In this document: piece by piece, positions 7,293-15,081 of the stretch | Numbering within the stretch: position 1 is the first letter of the stretch | Layout: each line of letters opens with the position of its first letter | Origin: Thioalkalivibrio sp. | Lineage (GTDB): Bacteria; Pseudomonadota; Gammaproteobacteria; Ectothiorhodospirales; Ectothiorhodospiraceae | Assembly: GCA_007120575.1 (NCBI GenBank) | Contig: SKNJ01000243.1 | Location: forward strand, 1 to 22,837 | Length of the DNA: 22,837 nucleotides | Reading direction: 5' to 3' | Translations under genes and position numbers: made by a program | Notes under the pieces: generated by a model | What the model was told of the DNA's origin: nothing | Databases searched by the model: none | The model's input: the letters and a program-made list of their open reading frames with translations, nothing else

Positions 7293-7730
7293 TTACTCGA
7301 CCGGGTAGCCGGCCTCCTGCCAGGACGGGAAGCCCAGACGGTAGTAGTGCACGCCGGTAAAGCCCCATTCCACGGCACGTTCAGCGGCCCCCGAGGTACG
7401 CCAGCAGGGGGTGCTGTTGCAGTAGAAGACGACATCGGCGTCCTTGGACCCGATGAACTCCAGCAGCGATTCTTCGGTGATGTCACTCTGGGACTGATCA
7501 CGCTCGACCGTCAGGTTGATGGCCCCCGGGATACGCCCGGCTTCGTAGTCGGAGGTGGTCCGGACGTCAACGAACGGTACACGCTGATCGAACAGGGCGC
7601 GGGCCTCTTCCGGACCCACGTACGTGGTGCCATCGACAGTCTCGGGCGACTCGTAATCCGCCATGAGCGCGAACGGGAACAAAAACGCCAGGACCAGGCC
7701 AAAGCGGGACAGACTGCGGGAAAGCGACAT
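7293..7730 (-). CDS. Exported single-domain rhodanese (sulfurtransferase-like)
   Basis: 145 residues. A signal peptide is evident: basic start MSLSRSLSR, hydrophobic core to about residue 22, then ADYES. A rhodanese domain follows, with VPFVDVRTTSDYEAGRIPGAIN and the active-site loop YCNSTPCWR (catalytic candidate Cys104; a second Cys109 followed by Trp). The protein would act in the periplasm, moving sulfane sulfur or handling a bound cofactor; the C-x4-C-W loop recalls rhodanese-like proteins linked to PQQ-dependent oxidation, but no such genes are adjacent. The ATG at 7730 has AAGGAG about 9 bases upstream; longer readings start before this site. A CRP-type palindrome lies in its leader. 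Confidence 0.88.
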   Translation of the reverse strand: MSLSRSLSRFGLVLAFLFPFALMADYESPETVDGTTYVGPEEARALFDQRVPFVDVRTTSDYEAGRIPGAINLTVERDQSQSDITEESLLEFIGSKDADVVFYCNSTPCWRTSGAAERAVEWGFTGVHYYRLGFPSWQEAGYPVE

Positions 7731-7768
7731 AATGAATTCTCCTTGATTGCACTGGGACATGCCGCGCG

Positions 7769-7786
7769 ATGTGAAAGACCTCACAT
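7769..7786. promoter_or_regulatory. CRP/Vfr-type palindrome upstream of the rhodanese gene
   Basis: TGTGA-N6-TCACA (7770-7785), perfect in both half sites and extended one more base pair on each side. Its centre is about 47 bases before the rhodanese ATG. The spacing and half sites equal the classical cAMP receptor protein consensus. Whether it activates or represses depends on the start site, which I cannot place; a weak -10-like TATTTT (minus strand, 7812-7807) would put the site just downstream of transcription start, a repressing position. Confidence 0.5.
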
Positions 7787-8011
7787 TGCGCCGGGCCCAG
7801 AAGAGCAAAATACAAGGATCAAATCAAGCCTTGAAAAAAGTTGCATCTGGCAGGACTTTGTGCGGATCACGCCATTTATTTAATTTATTATTTTATACGA
7901 ACAGACGCATATATAAGCCGGGCACGAGTTCCGGATTCACGCGCATACGCCACCGCGCGGAAAACGCCCAGGGCCGGGGTCCCGTCCTCGCGAACCCGAC
8001 AACCCGGCAGG

Positions 8012-8063
8012 GCCCGCGCAGGCGCGGGCGCAAGGATCGCCACATCGCGAGGCCTCTCGCGAT
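8012..8063 (-). terminator. Tandem GC-rich hairpins downstream of the antiporter gene
   Basis: ATCGCGAG (8044-8051) and CTCGCGAT (8056-8063) form a perfect 8-bp stem with a GCCT tetraloop 31 bases beyond the antiporter stop. GCCCGCGC (8012-8019) and GCGCGGGC (8022-8029) form a second. Neither is followed by a T-run, so factor-assisted termination or 3'-end protection is more likely than classical intrinsic termination. Confidence 0.4.
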
Positions 8064-8094
8064 TCCGGGTCGACGGGGTGCGGAGACCCGGGCG

Positions 8095-9813
8095 CTATTG
8101 CAGTTTGAGGCCGACACGGGTGATGCGCGGCCCCTCCATCTCGCGGATCACCAGACGCATGTGCCCCAGGTCGACCGCGTCGCCCACCACCGGCTCCGCC
8201 TGCAGCTCGCGGCGCAGGTATTCCTCCAGCGTCTCGCCCTGGCGTTCCGGCGGGATCGGCAGACCGTAGGCCATCCCCACCGCACCGAGTTGCGCGTCGC
8301 CGTTCAGGGCGAACTCGCCGAATATGCTGCGTTCGGTCAGGCGCTCCGGCACCTCGTCCCTGGGTACGAACAGGCGGTCGAGATCGGGCAGGTCGGCGGG
8401 AGATACCATGATGTAGAGATGATCGCCGGCATGCAGGTCCAGCATCTCCAGGGTCTCCAGCAGCTTGCCGTGGCGCAGGTGCGCCACCACTCGCGCGGTA
8501 CCCGGCAGACGAAAGCTGGACCACGCCTCGCGCACCACCGGGGTAGTCTCGGCCAGGCGATAACCGACCAGCTCCATCTCCTGCTGGCCCGGAATATCCA
8601 GTTCGGTACGCTGCACCCGCGCGGTGGTCGGCGGTAGCTCGAGCCCCAGCCAGCGCGCCGACGTTGCCACCGTCCAGCCCTGCACGAGCAGCGAGATGAG
8701 CACCACGAAGAACACCACATGGAAGAAGTAGCCAGCCAGATCCAGGCCGGCCAGCAGTGGAAACAGCGCCAGGATGATCGGCACCGCCCCGCGCAACCCC
8801 ACCCAGGCGATAAACACCTGCTCGCGCCACGGAAAGTGGAACGGGTAAAGGCACAGCCAGACCGCCAGCGGGCGGGCGACCAGGATCAGCACCAGCGCGA
8901 CCAGCCCCGCGTCCAGCGCAACCGGGGTGAGGGCCGAGGGCGTGACCAGCATGCCCAGCATCAGGAACATCCCGATCTGTGCCAGCGAGGCGATCCCGTC
9001 GTGGAAGCGCTTGATGTTCTGCGAGGCCTCCAGTGGCCGGTTGCCCAGCAGCAGCCCCGCCAGGTAGACGGCCAGAAACCCCGACCCCCCGACCAGCCCG
9101 GTCAGCCCGAACAGGGCCAGCGCCCCGGCCATCGCAAACAGCGGATAGAGCCCGGCGGCCATCGGCACGCGATTGATCAGCGCCAGCAACGCGAGGCCAC
9201 CACCCACCCCGAGCACGGCGCCCAGGCCCATCTGCTGCACGAACTCGATCAGCACCACCAGGCCGAAGTCGCGCTCCGGCATCAGGATCAGCTCGATCAG
9301 CACGATGGTCAGAAAGATCGCCATCGGGTCGTTAGCGCCGGACTCGATCTCCAGCGTGGCCCCGACCCGGCTCTTGAGTTCCAGTCCGCGCGAGCGCAGC
9401 AACGAAAACACCGCCGCGGCATCCGTGGAACCAACGATCGCGCCAAGCAGCAACCCCTCCAGCCAGGAGAGTTGCAGCCACCAGACCGCGAACAGCCCGG
9501 TCAGGCCCGAGGTCACCACCACCCCGATCGTGGCCAGCCCCACCGCCGGACGCAGACCGATGCGGAAATTGCGCGACGGGGTGCGCATCCCGCCATCGAA
9601 CAGGATGATGGCCAGGGCCGCCGAGCCGATCAGGTGGGCCAGGGTGATATTCTCGAACACCAGACCGCCCGGCCCCTCGGGCCCGAGCAGCATCCCGATC
9701 ACCAGGAACACCAGCAGCAGCGGAACCCCCAGGCGCGAGGTGATCACGCTCGACAGGATGCTGCCCAGCAATACCACCGAGGCCAGGAAGATGATCTGGT
9801 TGGAGAGATCCAT
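8095..9813 (-). CDS. nhaP2: Potassium/proton antiporter, CvrA/NhaP2 family (CPA1)
   Basis: 572 residues, typical of the family. The N-terminal about 390 residues are a multi-spanning Na+/H+-exchanger-type membrane domain with GMLLGPEG, ALAIILFDGGMRT, GAIVGSTDAAAVFSLL, LEIESGANDPMAIFLT (the Asp/Asn-Asp ion-site region) and WVGLRGAVPIILA. The cytoplasmic tail has a TrkA-C-like segment (HLRHGKLLETL, DHLYIMV) and a C-terminal CorC/HlyC-type transporter-associated domain. The homologues exchange K+ (or NH4+) for H+ and serve ion and volume balance. The ATG begins MDLSNQIIFLA, matching family N-termini, but no good ribosome-binding site is visible. Its ATG overlaps the ATG of the divergent LpxR-type gene. 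Confidence 0.88.
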   Translation of the reverse strand: MDLSNQIIFLASVVLLGSILSSVITSRLGVPLLLVFLVIGMLLGPEGPGGLVFENITLAHLIGSAALAIILFDGGMRTPSRNFRIGLRPAVGLATIGVVVTSGLTGLFAVWWLQLSWLEGLLLGAIVGSTDAAAVFSLLRSRGLELKSRVGATLEIESGANDPMAIFLTIVLIELILMPERDFGLVVLIEFVQQMGLGAVLGVGGGLALLALINRVPMAAGLYPLFAMAGALALFGLTGLVGGSGFLAVYLAGLLLGNRPLEASQNIKRFHDGIASLAQIGMFLMLGMLVTPSALTPVALDAGLVALVLILVARPLAVWLCLYPFHFPWREQVFIAWVGLRGAVPIILALFPLLAGLDLAGYFFHVVFFVVLISLLVQGWTVATSARWLGLELPPTTARVQRTELDIPGQQEMELVGYRLAETTPVVREAWSSFRLPGTARVVAHLRHGKLLETLEMLDLHAGDHLYIMVSPADLPDLDRLFVPRDEVPERLTERSIFGEFALNGDAQLGAVGMAYGLPIPPERQGETLEEYLRRELQAEPVVGDAVDLGHMRLVIREMEGPRITRVGLKLQ

Positions 9814-10867
9814 GGCACGATCATACCGGAACCCCCCGGCTCCCCGGAGCGGGGACCGACGTCACGCGGGCCTGTCCGGGGTGTTACTCGCGCTGCTGCT
9901 CGCGCCCCCGGCCAGCACGGCACTGGCGGGCGGCGCGGGGCTGGACTCGCTCGGACTGGAGTACGAAAACGACCTGTTCGCCGGTGTGGATCGCTACTAC
10001 ACCAGCGGGGTGCGCGCGACCTGGACGCGCAGTGGCGAGCATGTCCCGTCCTGGCTGCGGACAGTGGCCGAGCAACTCCCGACGTTCCCCGGGCCGAGCC
10101 CGCGAGCGCGCTTCAAGTACGGCGGCGCCATCGGTCAGAACATGTACACGCCCGAGGACATCGAGCGAGCCCCTCCGGACCCGGACGACCGGCCGTATGC
10201 GGGCTGGCTGTACCTGAACTTCAACCTCGCGCAGGACAGCGGACAGCGGCTGGATCGCCTCCAGGTGAGCCTCGGGGTCGTCGGTCCGGCGTCGCTTGCC
10301 GAGGCTACCCAGAAGGCAACACACGAACTGATCGGCTCGCCGGAACCCCAGGGCTGGGATGCGCAGATCGGCAACGAACCCACCCTGATGCTCGCCTACG
10401 AACGCCAGTTGCGACGGCACTCGCACCGCGCCGAACGCGGGTGGCGGGCCGACCTGACCCCGCACTGGGGGGTGACCGCCGGCAGCCCGTTCACCTTCGC
10501 CAATGCCGGCGCGATCCTGCGTGCGGGTCGCCACCTGCCCCGCGACTACGGCCCACCACGGATTGGGCCGGCACTCCTTGGCTCCAGCACCTTCCCGGCG
10601 GATACCGCGTCCGGCGGATACCTGTTCGTCGGCGTCGATGCCCGCCTGATGCTGTACGACCTGTTCCTCGACGGTCCCGCGTTCCGCTCGGGTCCCTCCG
10701 TGGACGAGCGCTATCCCCTGGTGCTCGAGGCGGCTGCGGGGTTCGTCTACCACATCGGGTCAACCCTGCGCCTCGGGTATACCCACGTCTGGCGCACGCG
10801 CGAATTCGCCGGGCAGGCCACCGGCCCGGCCGAGTTCGGCGCCCTGCATGCCACCTGGCAGTTCTGA
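9812..10867 (+). CDS. lpxR: Lipid A deacylase LpxR family protein (DUF2219)
   Basis: 351 residues. The N-terminus has basic residues (DRRHAG) and a hydrophobic stretch (about 20-39, ending STALA) typical of an export signal. The mature part begins with LEYENDLFAGVDRYYTSG, the family's N-D motif, then RPYAGWLY and the block THELIGSPEPQGWDAQIGNEP with His171 and Glu189, expected parts of the active site. LpxR is an outer-membrane beta-barrel that removes the 3'-O-linked acyloxyacyl chain of lipid A, modulating the outer leaflet. The chain ends in Phe, as usual for barrel proteins. The ATG has GGAGAG 5-6 bases upstream, inside the antiporter start region. The stop lies 22 bases from the convergent MBL gene. 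Confidence 0.85.
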   Translation: MARSYRNPPAPRSGDRRHAGLSGVLLALLLAPPASTALAGGAGLDSLGLEYENDLFAGVDRYYTSGVRATWTRSGEHVPSWLRTVAEQLPTFPGPSPRARFKYGGAIGQNMYTPEDIERAPPDPDDRPYAGWLYLNFNLAQDSGQRLDRLQVSLGVVGPASLAEATQKATHELIGSPEPQGWDAQIGNEPTLMLAYERQLRRHSHRAERGWRADLTPHWGVTAGSPFTFANAGAILRAGRHLPRDYGPPRIGPALLGSSTFPADTASGGYLFVGVDARLMLYDLFLDGPAFRSGPSVDERYPLVLEAAAGFVYHIGSTLRLGYTHVWRTREFAGQATGPAEFGALHATWQF

Positions 10868-10889
10868 CCACCGGGCAGCCGCGACTCGA

Positions 10890-11855
10890 TCAGAAGATCG
10901 CGGCCTCGACATCGGGATAGAGGTGCGCCACCGAACGCTCGATCTTGTCATCGAAACCGGGATAGTCGCGCGCGATCTCCGCCATGTGCTCGCGCACCAG
11001 CGGCACGGTCAGGAAATCGGGCAGCCCCTGCTCGACGCCCTCCTCGACCGCTGCCCACAGCGCCTCGAGATAACCCCGCAGGCGCACCAGGGTCTCCGGC
11101 CCCTCGATCCGCCCATGACCGGGAACCACCACCCCGGGCTCCAGCGCGATCAGCTCGTTCAGCAGATCCATCCAGCGGGCCACATCGCCATCCCAGACCG
11201 ACGGGGCACGGTCCGTGTACACCACGTCACCGGGGATCAGCACACGGCTTTCCGGCAGCCAGACGAGCAGGTCCCCGGGGGAGTGCGCACCCCCGGACGG
11301 GATCACCACGACCTCGGTATCCCCGAACTGGCGCGCCTCGCGTACCTCCACCAGGCGATTCGGAAACAGTGGCGTGGTATCACCAGTCGCGCCCTCGGTC
11401 ATCTCGCGAAAGCTGTCGATCCAGCCATCCGCCTCGTCGCGCATGCGCGCGGCGGCCTCCGGGCCGGCCATGATCTCCGGATCGTGATCGGCGAAGGCGT
11501 GGTTACCCAGCCAGTGATCGCCATGGCTGTGAGTGTTCACGATCCAGCGCACCGGCTGATCGGTCACCGCGCGGATCGTCTCACGCAGCGCCACGCCCAT
11601 GATTTCCGAGGAGCCAGTATCCACCACAAGCACGCCGTCGCCTGTCACCACGAACGCCATGTTGGCGTTCCAGCCCAGGTTCTCGCGACTGGGGAAATCC
11701 CGCGCCGGCGTCATCACCGCGTAGACACCCGGCGCCACCTCCTCCGGGGTCATCGCATAGTCTTCGGGTGCAGCTGCGGCACCGTCCCCGGCCTGGGCGC
11801 TTCCGACCCCGATCAGCACCAGGCACAGCATCCCGATCCAGCATCGCATTCGCAT
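10890..11855 (-). CDS. Exported metallo-beta-lactamase-fold hydrolase
   Basis: 321 residues. A signal peptide is visible (MRMRC, hydrophobic core to SAQA at about 22). The MBL zinc motifs are complete: THSHGDH at 108-114, His191 in GGAHSPGD, Asp210 in LIPGD and His247 in VPGHG. Spacing and the NTHSHGDHWLGNHAF block resemble the SoxH-like and quinoprotein-associated zinc hydrolases of the periplasm; a true beta-lactamase cannot be excluded but nothing specific supports it. The substrate is unknown. The start at 11855 follows AAGGAAGG; the ATG two codons later is possible. Longer in-frame readings upstream have no supporting homology. It diverges from the DUF502 gene. Confidence 0.87.
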   Translation of the reverse strand: MRMRCWIGMLCLVLIGVGSAQAGDGAAAAPEDYAMTPEEVAPGVYAVMTPARDFPSRENLGWNANMAFVVTGDGVLVVDTGSSEIMGVALRETIRAVTDQPVRWIVNTHSHGDHWLGNHAFADHDPEIMAGPEAAARMRDEADGWIDSFREMTEGATGDTTPLFPNRLVEVREARQFGDTEVVVIPSGGAHSPGDLLVWLPESRVLIPGDVVYTDRAPSVWDGDVARWMDLLNELIALEPGVVVPGHGRIEGPETLVRLRGYLEALWAAVEEGVEQGLPDFLTVPLVREHMAEIARDYPGFDDKIERSVAHLYPDVEAAIF

Positions 11856-11969
11856 CGTCCCTTCCTTGCTTGAGGCATCCATCCGATAGACTGGGCAGAT
11901 GGCCGGAAGTGCCGCGCCCGCGCCACGGGATACGTTAGGATTCCCGAACACCTTCACCCGGAGCCCCCC

Positions 11970-12575
11970 TTGCGCGCCCTTTCCCGCACCTTCCTCACCG
12001 GCCTGGCCGCGATCCTGCCACTGGTGGTTACCCTGGCCCTGCTGTGGTGGCTGGGCAGCACCGCCGAACAGGTGCTTGGAGGATTGCTGCAGTTGATCCT
12101 CCCGGAGGCCCTGTACATCCCGGGGATGGGCATCGCCGCCGGGGTCGCGCTGATCTTCGGGCTCGGCGTACTGCTGCGGGCTTATGTGGTGCGCTGGCTG
12201 TTCGACTGGATGGAGGGCCTGATGCAGCGCATCCCGGTGGTCAAAACCATCCACGGAACGCTGCGCGACGTGACCGGCCTGCTGTCCCGGGACATTCACG
12301 AGCGCTTCGGTCAGGCGGTACTGGTGCGGTTCCCGGGCAGCGACTTCAAGCTGGTGGGCTTCGTGACCCGCGAGGATTTCGCGGGCCTGCCGGACAACCT
12401 CGGCGGCGCGGAGACCGTGGCCGTCTACCTGCCGATGAGCTACCAGATCGGTGGCTATACCCTGATGCTGCCGCGCGAACGCGTCGAGCCGCTGGGCCTG
12501 TCGCTGGAGGACGCGATGCGCTACGCGCTGACCGCCGGCGTGTCGGCCCGCAAGGAGCCGAACGGCGGCAAGTAA
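11970..12575 (+). CDS. DUF502 family membrane protein
   Basis: 201 residues. Two hydrophobic segments stand at about 8-28 and 50-72, the first containing the conserved [14 protein letters not shown]. After the second comes the characteristic region [14 protein letters not shown], followed by [17 protein letters not shown] and [16 protein letters not shown], so the bulk of the protein is a soluble domain on one side of the inner membrane. The family is widespread in bacteria and plants and of unknown biochemical function. The TTG start is chosen because GGAG lies 7 bases before it and the protein begins as family members do. It precedes the second chemoreceptor gene on the same strand, but that gene has its own likely promoter. 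Confidence 0.88.
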   Translation: MRALSRTFLTGLAAILPLVVTLALLWWLGSTAEQVLGGLLQLILPEALYIPGMGIAAGVALIFGLGVLLRAYVVRWLFDWMEGLMQRIPVVKTIHGTLRDVTGLLSRDIHERFGQAVLVRFPGSDFKLVGFVTREDFAGLPDNLGGAETVAVYLPMSYQIGGYTLMLPRERVEPLGLSLEDAMRYALTAGVSARKEPNGGK

Positions 12576-12597
12576 CCCCCGCCGAGGACGAACCCCC

Positions 12598-12624
12598 TCA
12601 AGAACCGGGCCGCACGACCGTTAA
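12598..12624 (+). promoter_or_regulatory. Sigma-28 (FliA)-type promoter for the second chemoreceptor gene
   Basis: TCAAGAAC (12598-12605), 11 bases, then ACCGTTAA (12617-12624). Six of eight -10 positions fit the FliA consensus GCCGATAA, and the arrangement copies that before the other receptor (TCAAG, N14, NYCGTTAA). The predicted start at about 12632 leaves a 60-base leader before the ATG. Confidence 0.6.
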
Positions 12625-12691
12625 CGCTTACACCATCACGCGATGCATCAGAACAATCGCGGTAACGCGACACAGAGGAAAGGAGAACCCG

Positions 12692-14722
12692 ATGGACGCC
12701 ATTCTGCAGCCCGCCACCTGGCTGATGAACCGCTTTCGCTACCCGGTCAAATTCGGGCTGATCTTTGTCATCGTGCTGGTTCCGCTCCTGATGCTGAGCG
12801 GGATCGCCCTGAATAACCTCAACGAAAACCTCCGTTTCCTTGAACACGAACGCGAAGGCCTGGCCTACATCGAGGCGGCCCGCCAGCCGGTGGAGTATCT
12901 CCAGCAGCACCGCGGCATGATGGCGGCCTTGCTGGGCGGAGACGAAAGCGCGCGTCCGCGCGCACGGGAAATTGCCAGCCGCGCGGATCAGACCCTGGAC
13001 GCCCTGGCCCGGGTGGACCGCGAACTCGGCGCGTCGCTGGAGACCGGCAACCGTGTCGATGGCATCCGTCAGACCTGGGAGCGGATCCGCTCGGACGCAG
13101 CGAGTATGGCCGCGGATGAAAGTCTGGAGCGCCATACCGCCTTGATCGCGGACCTGCTCGGCCTGATCCGACACGTCGCCGATACCTCCGAGATCACCCT
13201 CGATCCGCAACTCGACAGCTATTACCTGGGTGATGCCCTGAGCAATCGCCTCCCCGCCCTGACCGAGACCATGGGACAGGCACGTGCCGTGGGTTCGGGC
13301 GTCGCGGCCGCCGGGAGTTATGACGCAGTCCTGCGCCTGGCGGTACTCGTCAGCAACATGGACAGCATCAACGACAACCTGAATGCGGGACTGGGCGCCG
13401 CATTCTCCGCGAATCCGGACCTGGCATCCCGGCTGAATACTCGGGTCGAGGAGAACGCCCGCGCGGTCGAGGACTTCGCGCGCATCCTCCGGGAAGAACT
13501 GCTGGAGGCCGACATGATCAGGATCGAGGCCCAGGAAGTGTTCGATGCGGCCACCCGCTCCATCACCACCACCTTCGCCCTGTACGACGCCATCGTGCCG
13601 GAACTGGACACGCTGTTCGCCGACCGCATCCGCAGCAACACCCTGACCCGCAATATCGCGATGACCACCGTCATCGTGGTGCTCCTGCTGCTGATCTATG
13701 CCTTCGCCGGGCTGTACCGCTCAATCAAGGAAAGCGTCGAGCAGCTCAACGACGCGACCCAGCGCATGGCAGCCGGCGACCTCACCACCCGCGTGGACAT
13801 CCGTACGCGTGACGAGATGCACGAGGTCGGCGAGCGCTTCAACGCCATGGCCACCCAGTTCGAAGGTCTGATCCAGCAGATTGTCGGGGCCACCGCCCAA
13901 CTCGCCTCGGCCTCCGAGGAACTCGCGACGGTCTCGCGCGAGAGCGCCTCCAGCGTGGAGCGCCAGCGCCAGGAGACCGACCAGGTCGCCACCGCGATGA
14001 ACGAGATGACCGCGACTGTGCAGGATGTCGCCGGCAATGCCGCAAGCGCGGCCGACACCACCCGCAATACCGACCAGGAGGCCCATACGGGTCTGGAGGT
14101 GGTGAACTCGGCCTCGAAGTCGATCTCCCAGTTAGCCAGCGACCTCGAAAACACCGCCGAGGTCATCCGGCGGGTATCCTCCGACAGCGAGACCATCGGC
14201 ACAGTGCTGGACGTCATCAAGAACATTGCCGAGCAAACCAACCTGCTGGCCCTGAACGCAGCGATCGAGGCAGCCCGGGCCGGCGAGAGTGGACGCGGTT
14301 TCGCGGTGGTCGCCGACGAGGTGCGTACCCTCGCCTCGCGGACCCAGGACTCCACCCAGGAGATCGAGGAGATGATCGAGCGCCTGCAGAGCGGAACCCG
14401 TGAGGCGGTCAAGGTGATGGGCCACAGTCGCGAACAGGCACAGACGGGTGTCGAACAGGCCAATCAGGCCGCCGAGGCGCTGGAGGCAATCACCCGCGCG
14501 GTGGGCAACATCAGCGAGATGACCACGCATATCGCCTCGGCCGCCGAACAGCAGAGCGCGACCACCGAGGAAATGAACCGCAGCATTGTCAGCATCCGCG
14601 AGATCGCGGAGCAGACGGCGAGCGGCTCCGCGCAGACCACCTCGGCCAGCGAGGAACTGGCGCGGCTGGCTTCGGAACTGCAGACTCAGACCGGCTCGTT
14701 CACCATCTCCCAGCGCGGCTGA
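12692..14722 (+). CDS. Methyl-accepting chemotaxis protein with large helical periplasmic domain
   Basis: 676 residues. Transmembrane segments at about 20-41 and 322-342 enclose a 280-residue periplasmic domain that looks all-helical, with [15 protein letters not shown] and [14 protein letters not shown] motifs. The first recalls nitrate/nitrite-sensing-type helical bundles, but the ligand cannot be named. HAMP covers about 343-395, and the signalling domain has [19 protein letters not shown] at about 514-532 with [13 protein letters not shown]. No CheR pentapeptide is present at the end (TISQRG). The ATG at 12692 follows AAAGGAG. Beyond the shared signalling domain it differs from the receptor at 5299-7179, especially in the sensor, so it is not a recent duplicate. 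Confidence 0.93.
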   Translation: MDAILQPATWLMNRFRYPVKFGLIFVIVLVPLLMLSGIALNNLNENLRFLEHEREGLAYIEAARQPVEYLQQHRGMMAALLGGDESARPRAREIASRADQTLDALARVDRELGASLETGNRVDGIRQTWERIRSDAASMAADESLERHTALIADLLGLIRHVADTSEITLDPQLDSYYLGDALSNRLPALTETMGQARAVGSGVAAAGSYDAVLRLAVLVSNMDSINDNLNAGLGAAFSANPDLASRLNTRVEENARAVEDFARILREELLEADMIRIEAQEVFDAATRSITTTFALYDAIVPELDTLFADRIRSNTLTRNIAMTTVIVVLLLLIYAFAGLYRSIKESVEQLNDATQRMAAGDLTTRVDIRTRDEMHEVGERFNAMATQFEGLIQQIVGATAQLASASEELATVSRESASSVERQRQETDQVATAMNEMTATVQDVAGNAASAADTTRNTDQEAHTGLEVVNSASKSISQLASDLENTAEVIRRVSSDSETIGTVLDVIKNIAEQTNLLALNAAIEAARAGESGRGFAVVADEVRTLASRTQDSTQEIEEMIERLQSGTREAVKVMGHSREQAQTGVEQANQAAEALEAITRAVGNISEMTTHIASAAEQQSATTEEMNRSIVSIREIAEQTASGSAQTTSASEELARLASELQTQTGSFTISQRG

Positions 14723-14774
14723 CGCGGGCGCCGTCGGGCTCGCTGCTGGTGCAGGGGATACCCTGGCGGGGGAC

Positions 14775-14809
14775 ATCCCGGATCACCGCTACGCGGTGGT
14801 ATCCGGGAT
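14775..14809. repeat. REP-like palindromic hairpin
   Basis: ATCCCGGA (14775-14782) pairs with TCCGGGAT (14802-14809), and inside it CACCGC (14784-14789) pairs with GCGGTG (14793-14798) around a TAC loop, with a small asymmetric internal loop. The form resembles extragenic palindromic repeats of proteobacteria, and it may protect or end the receptor transcript. No second copy is seen in the window. Confidence 0.5.
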
Positions 14810-14910
14810 AGCCGGCGCAGCGCGTCCGGGGTGGCCGCCGCGACTCTGGCTCGCACTCTTGGCCGGGTGCGGGTGTTCACGCGCCTTCGTCACGGCCACC
14901 TGCCGAGTGA

Positions 14911-14966
14911 TGGCTAGGCCCGGACGAAACCACCGTAAACACTAACCCGCGATCCAGGCCTAGCCA
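14911..14966. repeat. Inverted repeat, 13-base arms
   Basis: TGGCTAGGCCCGG (14911-14923) and CCAGGCCTAGCCA (14954-14966) are complementary at 12 of 13 positions, separated by 30 bases. It could be a stem-loop in the ilvD 3' untranslated region or the remnant ends of a small mobile element; no target duplication is seen. Confidence 0.45.
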
Positions 14967-15081
14967 ATACCGAGCCAAACGGCCGACGGGAGGCACCGAA
15001 AATACGAAGGTCCGCCACACGACCAACGCCGAAGCGCCACTAACGGCTGCGGGACCCTCGGCACCCGGATCCGACAGAAGA

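Larger units (their letters stand above)
7731..8094. other. Intergenic region between antiporter and rhodanese genes
   Basis: About 360 bases without a credible gene. The part near the antiporter is very GC-rich and holds two hairpins (8012-8063). The section at about 7795-7920 is strikingly AT-rich for this window, with runs such as TTATTTAATTTATTA, and reads like an upstream-element-rich promoter region for the leftward rhodanese gene. The CRP-type palindrome is at 7769-7786. No RNA gene is recognised. Confidence 0.6.
14723..15081. other. Noncoding region between chemoreceptor and ilvD
   Basis: About 360 bases between convergent genes. No gene is credible in it. It holds a REP-like hairpin (14775-14809) and a wider inverted repeat (14911-14966). 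From about 14925 onward the plus strand is very poor in T (about 11 T in some 150 bases by my count) and rich in A and C, unlike the flanking genes. No tRNA, transposase fragment or U-run terminator is visible. A 14-bp palindrome (15077-15090) overlaps the ilvD stop. Confidence 0.6.

Noticed and set aside
7747..8637. Plus-strand open frame across the AT-rich region upstream of rhodanese
   Set aside because: No ribosome-binding site, and it runs antisense into the antiporter gene with shadow composition.
10868..10889. Search for a terminator between the LpxR-type and MBL genes
   Set aside because: Only 22 bases, with no stem-loop or T-run.
8719..10920. A 733-codon open frame antisense to the antiporter and out of frame with the LpxR-type gene
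   Set aside because: Low-complexity Gln/His/Arg composition without motifs; a shadow of the antiporter codon pattern.
14723..15081. Possible tRNA or transposase remnant in the noncoding stretch
   Set aside because: No T-loop (GGTTCGAATCC-like) sequence or cloverleaf, and no transposase motif in any frame.
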